Assembly (NCBI GenBank): GCA_964373855.1
Contig: CAYJWL010000001.1
Coordinates: forward strand, 1 to 51,131
Length of the DNA: 51,131 bases
Reading direction: 5' to 3'
DNA from: CAYJWL01 sp964373855
GTDB taxonomy: Bacteria > Patescibacteriota > Andersenbacteria > UBA10190
Shown: positions 43,294 to 50,416 of the stretch, one piece after another
How positions within the stretch are numbered: the first letter of the stretch is position 1
Layout: each line of letters starts with the position of its first letter
Notes under the pieces: generated by a model
What the model was told of the DNA's origin: nothing
What the model saw: only the letters and a program-made list of their open reading frames with translations
Database searches by the model: none
Position numbers and translations under genes: made by a program

Positions 43294-43998
43294 TTATCCG
43301 AATAATCTTAAACGTAGTACCAGCCACAATGCTTCCCACATAATAGTTCGGCTCATTTTTGATTGACCTTGACGCCGCTCCGTAAAAATAATTGGTACTT
43401 CGGTAATGCGAAGATTCTTTTTCCAAGCCTGATGCAGCATAACGATCTGAAAGCCATACCCATCTGCTTGTATTTTCTCCCAGTTAAGATCCTGCAAGGC
43501 TGTACCGCGCCAGGCACGAAACCCGCCCGTAATGTCTTTATAAGGCAACCCCGTCATCATGCCCGAAAAAACATTGGCGCTGGTGCTCAATAGCAGCCGG
43601 CGCAATGGCCAATTTATAACACTTATGCCGTGCACGTACCGTGATCCGATGACGAGGTCATGCTCACTTAACGACTGCAATAGCTTGGGTACGTCATTGG
43701 GATCATGGGAAAAATCTGCATCCATTTGCACGATATGGTCAGCCCCTTGATCCAAGGCATATTGGAACCCATGAATATACGCCCGGCCCAACCCAGCCTT
43801 GTTCGGACGCGTCTCAAGATAGAGGCGAGGGTATATTGGCTGCAGTCTTTTTACGATCTGGCTAGTGCCATCGGGAGAATTATCGTCCACCACCAGGATC
43901 GAAAGATTTGGCGCGCTGATGGTAAACAGCTTGCTGATCAGATGCTCAATATTTTTTCCTTCGTTATATGTTGGAATTACCACCCACGGTTGTGTCAT
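43294..43998 (-). CDS. Polyprenyl-phosphate hexose (mannose) synthase, DPM1-like GT2
   Basis: A 234-aa GT2 enzyme with PTYNEGKNIE, VVDDNSPDGT (D38-D39) and QMDADFSHDP (D93, D95). VIGSRYVHG and ITGGFRAWRG are characteristic DPM1 motifs. It lacks C-terminal helices. It should make a polyprenyl-phosphate-linked hexose for the GT-C enzymes. The ATG at 43998 fits; a TTG 21 nt upstream is the only earlier start. GATAAT 9 nt before the ATG suggests a nearly leaderless transcript. It begins the operon reaching to 37195. Confidence 0.88.
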   Translation of the reverse strand: MTQPWVVIPTYNEGKNIEHLISKLFTISAPNLSILVVDDNSPDGTSQIVKRLQPIYPRLYLETRPNKAGLGRAYIHGFQYALDQGADHIVQMDADFSHDPNDVPKLLQSLSEHDLVIGSRYVHGISVINWPLRRLLLSTSANVFSGMMTGLPYKDITGGFRAWRGTALQDLNWEKIQADGYGFQIVMLHQAWKKNLRITEVPIIFTERRQGQSKMSRTIMWEALWLVLRLRLFG

Positions 43999-44038
43999 GA
44001 GGGAAGTATTATCAAACAATAACCAAGTATCAAGCCCG

Positions 44039-44117
44039 GCAGCGAAGCGGCTGCTTTTGGCGCGGGCTAAAATTCAGCCGCGTCAGGCCGTCGCTTGCCG
44101 CAGTGGGCTATGGCCTG
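44039..44117. repeat. Cluster of intergenic palindromes
   Basis: In the 150-bp gap between the GT9 and GT2 genes: GCAGC/GCTGC (44039-44054), CGCGG-CT/AG-CCGCG with one bulge (44061-44082), and CAGGCC/GGCCTG (44084-44117). GC-rich, no T-run after the last stem on the minus strand. Similar in style to the palindromes near the oxidoreductase gene. Confidence 0.5.
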
Positions 44118-44149
44118 CGCTGGTAGGATCCTCGATGCTTTAGATTTTT

Positions 44150-45433
44150 TTACGGCGCTACGATATCCTTAAGTACCGATAAGACTTCATCAACGCTAAT
44201 TACCGCTAAGCAGTTCTTGGTGGCTTGGCAACCGGGATTCATCCAGTCGATAAAATTCTGTTGCCTAGCTTCCGCCGGTGTTAAATTAACGAATGTCGTG
44301 TCTCCTTTGAGTAGCTTGATGTGCGGGCCGGTGGGGCCAAGAATAGTGCGATGTTTTTTTGCCGGATCGTCAATATAGCGATTAAGAAAATAAGCCGGGG
44401 CGGCACGCTCAATCCGCTGGTCTCCAAACAGCGTAATTGTTGGCAAGCCGGCAGCGGCGGCAAAGTGAAGTGGCCCGGATATCACGCCGATGCCCACATC
44501 ACACAGCGCCAGTGAGGCGATATTTTCTCGCAGGCTAACGGGCCGACCCTGATAGTAGCGCGCATGATGCGCGCCGAACCATATCGGATTAACACCATAT
44601 ATTCGAGATATTTCCTTCTCTAATTTCTTAGCTTTCGGCGGATCCCATCCCCGCGTTGTCGTTCCCTCAAGGCTCTCGAGCAAGACTATTCTGGGGTGAG
44701 GAAATTGGCTCATTATCTGATCGGCTACGGCCCGGTCAGGCGCAGAGAAATATAATTTATAATGGGAAAAACGCTCATCGGGCATGCCGAGGGCCTGATA
44801 CATTCGTTCGATCGGATTGTCACTGTGGCGCAAGCCAAAATCGAGTTCATGAACTTCGTTATAATGTCCTGATTGCTTTTGCGACTCATAATACGCCGCG
44901 CTCCATGTGGGTATGTGATACCCGTTTTCCTGGCAGATTGATCCGCCCAGTGAGAGCTTTGTATCGTGCCAATGGATAAGTTGATCAACATGGGGATTTG
45001 TCAGCATGAGATGAATACAAAAACCACCCTGGTTTCTCCAACCCCACACGTCGGCTTTTTCTAATTTCCAATTTCTGATTCTCCTTCTTCTGCTTTTAAA
45101 ACCCCAGGCGGTGACTAATGTTATGTGCGAATCCGGATATTTTTTTTTAAGCGTTTCTAATACCGGCGGAATGAAGAAAACCATGTCGCCCATGTTGCCC
45201 ACGTGACGAATAAGAATCTTTTTTCCGCCCACTTTTTCTGCGGCTCCCCGCACCAGATGCGTTGCAGCGGTACGGGGCAGGCCTGTCTCCAAGCTCCGAG
45301 GAATTTTTACCCCATATCCAGCTCTGCTGTGGTGCGGAGCCTTCGGGCCGGCTCGCCCGCCGTTCGACCCCGAGCTCACGGTCGAGGGACTGCCGAGCCA
45401 CCCGCTGGTAAATTTCATGGCGGTGTTGATCAT
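44150..45433 (-). CDS. GT9-family glycosyltransferase with unusual N-terminal extension
   Basis: A 427-aa GT-B protein. The canonical GT9 start is at residue 71 (KKILIRHVGNMGDMVFF), followed by LLESLEGTTTRGWDPPK near 245 and GVGIGVISGPLHFAAAAGLPTITLFGDQR. The ATG at 45433 overlaps the upstream stop (ATGA), so the first 70 residues are probably translated, yet they are low-complexity (SPSTVSSGSNGGRAG, GYGVKIPRSLETGLP) and encoded by palindromic DNA. A GTG at 45232 would give a normal N-terminus. Residues 113-129 (KSRRRRIRNWKLEK) look like a second in-frame insertion, from AT-rich DNA. Whether the protein is active is open. Confidence 0.75.
   Translation of the reverse strand: MINTAMKFTSGWLGSPSTVSSGSNGGRAGPKAPHHSRAGYGVKIPRSLETGLPRTAATHLVRGAAEKVGGKKILIRHVGNMGDMVFFIPPVLETLKKKYPDSHITLVTAWGFKSRRRRIRNWKLEKADVWGWRNQGGFCIHLMLTNPHVDQLIHWHDTKLSLGGSICQENGYHIPTWSAAYYESQKQSGHYNEVHELDFGLRHSDNPIERMYQALGMPDERFSHYKLYFSAPDRAVADQIMSQFPHPRIVLLESLEGTTTRGWDPPKAKKLEKEISRIYGVNPIWFGAHHARYYQGRPVSLRENIASLALCDVGIGVISGPLHFAAAAGLPTITLFGDQRIERAAPAYFLNRYIDDPAKKHRTILGPTGPHIKLLKGDTTFVNLTPAEARQQNFIDWMNPGCQATKNCLAVISVDEVLSVLKDIVAP
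45060..45096. repeat. AT-rich insertion inside the GT9 gene
   Basis: Minus-strand units such as AGAAATTGG and AAATTAGAAAA encode the Arg/Lys-rich residues 113-129, which interrupt the strand VTAWGF / GWRNQGG. The style matches the AT-rich tail of the GT2 gene at 38371-38416. Confidence 0.4.
45246..45400. repeat. Palindromic sequence coding the N-terminal extension of GT9
   Basis: Stems: CCCCG/CGGGG enclosing about 25 nt near 45246-45277, GAGCC/GGCTC around 45336-45352, and CGACC/GGTCG around 45364-45385. Coded residues about 15-53 are Ser/Gly/Arg/Pro-rich. It resembles the element inserted in the oxidoreductase gene. Confidence 0.45.
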
Positions 45434-46521
45434 GCTGCGCTCTTGAATGTCTTAACAAGCATTTTCAGCCGGGCGGCTGACTCTTCGTAATCATATTTTC
45501 GTAGTTTCTCCCTGGCTGCTCGTACCACGAGATTGTAATGGTCTGCATCTGTTAGGAGTGTGCGGCCCAGTGTCACCAGTGCATCAACGGAAGTTTCGGG
45601 AGTGGAAGCCAGCTGCGGGAATAAATCAAGCTGACCATCCGAGTTTGCGCCCAAGCTTGGCGTGCCCACCGCTGCGCAATCCACCTGTACTCGTCCGCGC
45701 GTAAGAGTGTAATCTGTATTAATCACGAGTATTTTTTGGGCTAGTTCAGGCAGGTGCTCGCGCCATTGCCGGAAGGGTATAACTCTATACCTGGATCCTT
45801 TCAGGTTGGTTAGATCAGTCGGCACACCGGGAATTTCTGTTATATCAATCATATATTGAGGAAACTCTCGCTGCAGGAGCTTGGCAACAAGAAGTCCCTT
45901 GGGAATATCAGGCCGGTCAGTAATGCCGGCTACAAACAGCACCTTTTCTTTTTTGGCTCGCGGCAGAAAGGAGCGGCTAGCGTAGCTGCTTGGATAGATT
46001 TGCGGCAAATAAACAATCGGGGTAGCTGTCATTGATTCGTACCACTGCTTGGTTTGCTTTACGACAGTCAAAAATACATCGCAGGCATTCATAAACTCTA
46101 TAAAATCCGATTTTGCCCTTATGTCCTTATCAAGGTAAACCTGCAGCAGTCCCAACGGCTGAGTCGGCACCCCGAGAACAAAAATATTGGGGTAACGCTG
46201 CTTAAGGCGCTTTATGAACGTCACCATCTCATGGGCATCGCTTAACTGGTGAACGGCTAGAATAGTATCAAATTTTTGCATGTACGATAGGCTAGACATA
46301 GCCGGCCAGTAGCCAAACATACGCTTAAACACTTTTTTCCACAGCGTCGGTTTTACCAACCACGTCAATGGAATGTGTTCCCCTTCGAGGACTGTTACAT
46401 AGCCCCCGAAGCTGGTGGGATCAATCTCTTTTTGCGGATCGGCCAAATAATTGGGCCGTCCCGGAACGTGTTTCCAGATCTCCCCGGACTTGCTTGAATA
46501 TTCGACAACGCCAAATTTCAT
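45430..46521 (-). CDS. GT-B-like glycosyltransferase
   Basis: A 363-aa protein with a GT-B-like organisation: N-terminal MKFGVVEYSSKSGEIW, a central KKEKVLFVAGITDRPDIPKG, and a C-terminal VQVDCAAVGTPSLGANSDGQLDLFPQL resembling a donor-site loop. Motifs are too weak to name a CAZy family. It is the first gene of a leftward operon with GT9 (ATGA overlap), read from a promoter with a perfect TTGACA (46529-46557). Confidence 0.7.
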   Translation of the reverse strand: MKFGVVEYSSKSGEIWKHVPGRPNYLADPQKEIDPTSFGGYVTVLEGEHIPLTWLVKPTLWKKVFKRMFGYWPAMSSLSYMQKFDTILAVHQLSDAHEMVTFIKRLKQRYPNIFVLGVPTQPLGLLQVYLDKDIRAKSDFIEFMNACDVFLTVVKQTKQWYESMTATPIVYLPQIYPSSYASRSFLPRAKKEKVLFVAGITDRPDIPKGLLVAKLLQREFPQYMIDITEIPGVPTDLTNLKGSRYRVIPFRQWREHLPELAQKILVINTDYTLTRGRVQVDCAAVGTPSLGANSDGQLDLFPQLASTPETSVDALVTLGRTLLTDADHYNLVVRAAREKLRKYDYEESAARLKMLVKTFKSAA

Positions 46522-46528
46522 GTTTGAA

Positions 46529-46557
46529 GTTATGTATCACTAAACATTTCTTGTCAA
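46529..46557 (-). promoter_or_regulatory. Putative promoter of the GT-B/GT9 operon
   Basis: Minus strand TTGACA (46552-46557), 17-nt spacer, CATAAC (46529-46534). The hexamer ends 7 nt before the ATG at 46521, so the transcript would be leaderless or nearly so. Confidence 0.5.
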
Positions 46558-46569
46558 ATGATGCGCGTA

Positions 46570-46588
46570 TAATCCTTCACGAGGATTA
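46570..46588. repeat. Short hairpin after murJ
   Basis: TAATCCT (46570-46576), 5-nt loop, AGGATTA (46582-46588), just after the murJ stop at 46593. No T-run on the minus strand, so it may be an mRNA-stabilising end rather than an intrinsic terminator. Confidence 0.4.
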
Positions 46589-46592
46589 AAAG

Positions 46593-48185
46593 CTACACAC
46601 GAGCGGAGTACTTAAGAAACTTTTCCTTGAGCATTCCTACAACCTCGTGCATCTCCCGAATCCCCCATATGAATGAAGCGCCGAAATAAACGGCCGAGCC
46701 AATCACCGCGGGAATCAATACTTGCAGGAGGGCCGAGAGTTTAGAGGGTACGGGAAGGGCCTGCGCGATCGGGCGCAGCAAGATGATAACTGCTGCCAGA
46801 ACTAATCCTAAGAAAAGAGTCTGCGCATATGTCCGGTGCCAAAAAACCCGCATCAGCCCCGGAATATATTTCGAGAGATGCAGGAAATACAACAGGGTTA
46901 TAGCCAAGGGGACGAGTGAGGAAGCCAGCGCTAGCCCGGCATGGGCCATAACCGGAACCAATAACAGAAAAAGAAACGCTGCGATCGCTTGTGAGGCAAT
47001 CGTAATGGCCACTGCCGCTCGTGTGTGCTGTATGGCTAAGACGGTATGGCCGAAGACCGAGCTGATGCCATTAGTTATCAGGCCAATCACCAGCCAGAGC
47101 AGCGCGATGCTGGTAAGCCGTGCATCCTCCGGCGTGAAGGAACCGCGCTGGTAGACCAGAGAGATGAAGGGTTCACGCAGGAGAGCTACTGCAATAACAA
47201 TCGGCAGCGTAGTAAAGAAAATAAGTCGGATGGCGGAAGCCATGGTGTGCTGCACCCCGGCCAGATCCCGCCTACTGGCCTTGGCCGATAACAACGGATA
47301 GATAACCATCGTCACAGAATTCAGAAACATGATGGTGATAAGCTGCGTGATTTTTTCCGCAAACTTCAATGACGCCAGGCTGCCCGCGGATAAATCTGAA
47401 ACCAAAATCCGGTAAATAATACCAGCTGCCTGAGTCATTAAGATCGAAAAAACAAAAGGGTATACGAGCCAGATGAGTTTTTTGATCGTGGCATCGGCCG
47501 GCTGGAAAACAAAACGATATGATAAGCCTTGTTTGTGTAATCCATAGACGAGAATTGTAAACTGGATTATAGAACCGGCTAAAGATCCTGCCGCCAGGGC
47601 AAAAATGCCCAGGCGATTTACGAACAGCAAGATAGCTACGATCGAAATAAGCGGAGCGACAACGCGCAACAGTGCCGGTAGTGAGAAGATTTTTAAGGCA
47701 TGAAGCATCGAAGTAGCCAGCTCCACCAGGAAAAGGAATAAAAAGGACGGGAGCAGAACTCTAAGCAAAGTCACAGTCAGGTGAAATGTTCCTTCGTCAA
47801 ATCCCGGAGCGACGAAGCGGATAAAAGGTTCGGCGAAAACGGCAATCAGGATTCCGGCGGCCAGATAGAGCGCGCCAGTAAGATGGAAAATATTCAGCGC
47901 GGTTTGCCAGGCTGATTGCCTGTTGCCTTGAGTTAGCCTCTCCACAAACAGAGGTATAAAAACAGCCGTGATCGAACCGCCCATCAATATTTTAAGCAGC
48001 AATTCAGAGGTTGATTGGGCCATGAAGTAAGCATCAGTTTGGTTTCCTGCGCCAAAATAATAAGCGACTAACAGCTGGAGAAGGAAACCGACGATCGCAC
48101 CGAGAAATGCGGTTAGGCCGATCATGCCGGCATTACCTGCTGTTTGACGGAACTCTGCGTCCGGCGGGATATTTGGTTTTGTCAT
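46593..48185 (-). CDS. murJ: MurJ/MviN lipid II-type flippase
   Basis: A 530-aa integral membrane protein of about fourteen helices. The N-terminal GFLLQLLVAYYFGAGNQTDAYFMAQ (residues about 34-58) is the MurJ/MviN signature, and ITAVFIPLFVERL follows. MurJ flips lipid II for peptidoglycan, but MVF-family proteins in glycan loci may flip other lipid-linked saccharides. The location at the end of an operon with glycan membrane proteins leaves both roles possible. Its start overlaps the stop of the upstream gene (ATGA). Confidence 0.85.
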   Translation of the reverse strand: MTKPNIPPDAEFRQTAGNAGMIGLTAFLGAIVGFLLQLLVAYYFGAGNQTDAYFMAQSTSELLLKILMGGSITAVFIPLFVERLTQGNRQSAWQTALNIFHLTGALYLAAGILIAVFAEPFIRFVAPGFDEGTFHLTVTLLRVLLPSFLFLFLVELATSMLHALKIFSLPALLRVVAPLISIVAILLFVNRLGIFALAAGSLAGSIIQFTILVYGLHKQGLSYRFVFQPADATIKKLIWLVYPFVFSILMTQAAGIIYRILVSDLSAGSLASLKFAEKITQLITIMFLNSVTMVIYPLLSAKASRRDLAGVQHTMASAIRLIFFTTLPIVIAVALLREPFISLVYQRGSFTPEDARLTSIALLWLVIGLITNGISSVFGHTVLAIQHTRAAVAITIASQAIAAFLFLLLVPVMAHAGLALASSLVPLAITLLYFLHLSKYIPGLMRVFWHRTYAQTLFLGLVLAAVIILLRPIAQALPVPSKLSALLQVLIPAVIGSAVYFGASFIWGIREMHEVVGMLKEKFLKYSARV

Positions 48186-49639
48186 ATCAGCATGAGCTCA
48201 AGTGTCCTGGCGCCTACCTGCCATAGATCAAACAGCGCCAGCAGCGCTATGGCTGCCAAGAGGACGCGAACGAGCCGATCTTTTTTGCCCAAAAAATTGT
48301 ACAGGATTTGCAAACCATGTCCGGCAAAAAATGCCAGGGCAAAGACGACAAGGATGACAAGGTAGGCAGGTGGCAGCGGCAGCACGAGGGCGGCAGCGCT
48401 GGCTGCTGCCGGGACAAGACTGACCAGAGCGGCGCTAGCCAAAAATAATAGCATTACTTTATGGGTACGTCCCCGACCCAATCCCACGGCGGCGGCGAGA
48501 ATATATGGTATGCCCGTATATGCTCCGAAGTGATCCCATGGCAGTGCCACATCTTCAGATAAGCTCTTGAGCGAATCCGATACCTGGTGAGGGTCAAGAA
48601 ACACATCACGCGGGTGAGCAACAATCGCACCGGGTGCCGCTGCGGGCAGGCCAGCCAGGCCCCTCCAAACAAACAGGATTATAGCTAACACTGCGACAAC
48701 ACCTACGACCATTACCCTTGGTGAAACCCGGCGGGCTATGGGCTGCAGCAGACGCTGGGCAGCTAGCACAACTAAGGGAAGCAGCGAGGCCATAAGATAC
48801 CAGGGTCTGCCGGCACCAAGCTGCAGGGCATACCAGGTTGTGAACGCAAACAAGTGGGCGCCGAACAAGGAGGGTACTATTGTCATATATCGACGCAGCA
48901 GCAGATACATGCCGGCTAACGCTATGGCCTGGCTTATAATAAGTAAAAATGGATACGCGCCAACGGTTATGACCGATACAGCTTGCAGGTGAGAGACAGC
49001 CAGGGCATAGAGGGCAAGTGAGGCGTATCTGGCAACCATGTTGCGTTTCGGCAGCCACCACAGCAGCACGCCCAGTGTCATAAACCCGGCTAGCTGAAGG
49101 GCAACTGTGGGACGCTCGGCAACATACGCCTGATAGGCCGCGGGATTTGCCAGTTCGCTGTTGTTTATGAATGATTTGGCATGAGCCGGATTGAATGTTT
49201 CATCCTGAACCCGCAGCTGCCAGCCAACTTTTTGATGAAGCTCTGGCGGAATGGATAGTACGGCCAGCAAAGTTTCACCTACTTGTGTGGCAACGGGAGG
49301 ATTAAAGTGGATTTCAGTTGCGCCTGTCTCGTCCAGAAAAACTGTAGGTATTTCTTTGGTAATAATTAAACTGTCACCGCGCCATAGCTGGAGCGTTATG
49401 GCAGCATCAGGTAATTCATCCTGAAGAGCCCGAATGTAAAAACCCAGTCGCGATAATGAGGCGCGAAAGGCAATGAAGGAATGCTTATATTCCTTGCCAT
49501 GATCAAAAATTATGGTGTTGGCTCCGCCTTCAGATGGCCGCAAATCTAAAAACAACCGGTCGGCACGGGCGTTAGCAAGCAACCCGGCGATAATCAACAA
49601 AACGACGCTGACAAAAATTTTGCGTCCGTCGGGAATCAT
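48182..49639 (-). CDS. Membrane protein with N-terminal extracellular beta domain
   Basis: A 485-aa protein. A signal-like helix (about 8-25) precedes an extracellular beta domain (about 30-175: FRASLSRLGFYIRALQDEL, LQLWRGDSLIITKEIP). About nine helices follow with short loops (about 185-480), and LPWDHFGAYTG near 365. No catalytic motif is recognised; it may be a GT-C-related transferase or polymerase-like protein. The beta domain resembles that of the 221-aa protein at 21743-22408. The ATG lies 1 bp after the stop of the 58-aa gene and overlaps murJ at its end (ATGA). Confidence 0.65.
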   Translation of the reverse strand: MIPDGRKIFVSVVLLIIAGLLANARADRLFLDLRPSEGGANTIIFDHGKEYKHSFIAFRASLSRLGFYIRALQDELPDAAITLQLWRGDSLIITKEIPTVFLDETGATEIHFNPPVATQVGETLLAVLSIPPELHQKVGWQLRVQDETFNPAHAKSFINNSELANPAAYQAYVAERPTVALQLAGFMTLGVLLWWLPKRNMVARYASLALYALAVSHLQAVSVITVGAYPFLLIISQAIALAGMYLLLRRYMTIVPSLFGAHLFAFTTWYALQLGAGRPWYLMASLLPLVVLAAQRLLQPIARRVSPRVMVVGVVAVLAIILFVWRGLAGLPAAAPGAIVAHPRDVFLDPHQVSDSLKSLSEDVALPWDHFGAYTGIPYILAAAVGLGRGRTHKVMLLFLASAALVSLVPAAASAAALVLPLPPAYLVILVVFALAFFAGHGLQILYNFLGKKDRLVRVLLAAIALLALFDLWQVGARTLELMLI

Positions 49640-49640
49640 T

Positions 49641-49817
49641 TTAGCGTTTAACTAATAGGAGGATAAAGCCGATGAAAGCAGTGGCTGATACAACCAGGTA
49701 GACCGAAGCAGAATACGTGGCCGGATGCAACCAGCGCGCTGTGGCTATGCCGCCCGCCGCCACCAAACATATCCAGGGGACGACATGGGCGTAGCTGCTC
49801 ACAGGACGATATTTCAC
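49641..49817 (-). CDS. Small two-helix membrane protein, 58 aa
   Basis: A GTG start at 49817 overlaps the TGA of the upstream gene (GTGA), and the TAA ends 1 bp before the next ATG at 49639, so the small frame exactly fills the gap. The protein has a basic start (KYRP), a helix at about 10-25 (AHVVPWICLVAAGGI), a short loop, a second helix at about 37-54 (YLVVSATAFIGFILLLV) and a KR end. No family is recognised. It may be a partner subunit of the neighbouring membrane proteins. It is easily missed because of its size and GTG start. Confidence 0.72.
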   Translation of the reverse strand: MKYRPVSSYAHVVPWICLVAAGGIATARWLHPATYSASVYLVVSATAFIGFILLLVKR

Positions 49818-50416
49818 AACGGTCTCTCTCTACGAATAATACTGCCAAGATAGTTTTTTACCTCGACCGCGCTTGGCCAAGTCGATTCCGTTTTCGCTGT
49901 CAGATTGTGCAGTTCCCAGTCAACGGCATCAAAGACACCTTCGTCTTCGGAGGCGGTGGAGACAGCCGTCGTGGCAAAGAACATTATGTCAATAGACCGG
50001 TCAGTATCCTGAATAGCGGTGGAAATGGGTAGTAACAGTTCCCGGCTTTGCACGCCCGGTCTGTCCGTGGCCATGTTGTATATGTTCACTTTTGGGTAGC
50101 TTAACCAAAAGGAATTGGCACGCACACCCACCGCCAGCTCCTTCGTGTGCTTTGGATTAAATGTAATAGTTAGACGTAAATTTTTTGCCAGCACCGGCTC
50201 TTGTAAATAGATGTCAGCGTGAGCCAGCTTCTCCGTAATCAGCACGGCATTGTCCGGCCGGGGAAACGGGATGCCGTCTATGTTTTCAAGCGCGCTAATA
50301 TCACGGTTGCCAGTGACAGTCAGCGAGATTCCAAACAGAGCGCCCGTTACTATGATAGCGCCTGCGCTTATGAAAATTATTGGCAACCAGCTCGCCTCTC
50401 GCGGGTGCGATCTCAT
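49814..50416 (-). CDS. Membrane-anchored extracellular protein, 200 aa
   Basis: A single N-terminal helix (about 10-33: WLPIIFISAGAIIVTGALFG) anchors a roughly 165-residue extracytoplasmic domain of beta strands (ADIYLQEPVLAKNLRLTITFNP, IDIMFFATTAVST). No enzyme motif. The ATG at 50416 is chosen from the ATGA overlap with the flippase gene; the longer frame to 50446 lies inside it. It may be a carbohydrate-binding or assembly factor for the exported glycan. Confidence 0.65.
   Translation of the reverse strand: MRSHPREASWLPIIFISAGAIIVTGALFGISLTVTGNRDISALENIDGIPFPRPDNAVLITEKLAHADIYLQEPVLAKNLRLTITFNPKHTKELAVGVRANSFWLSYPKVNIYNMATDRPGVQSRELLLPISTAIQDTDRSIDIMFFATTAVSTASEDEGVFDAVDWELHNLTAKTESTWPSAVEVKNYLGSIIRRERPL

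Noticed and set aside
46570..46588. Hairpin after murJ as intrinsic terminator
   Set aside because: The stem is not followed by a T-run on the minus strand, so it is listed only as a repeat.
49648..49848. 66-codon minus-strand ORF
   Set aside because: Out-of-frame shadow of the 58-aa membrane protein gene; composition (Cys/His/Gly-rich) is not protein-like.
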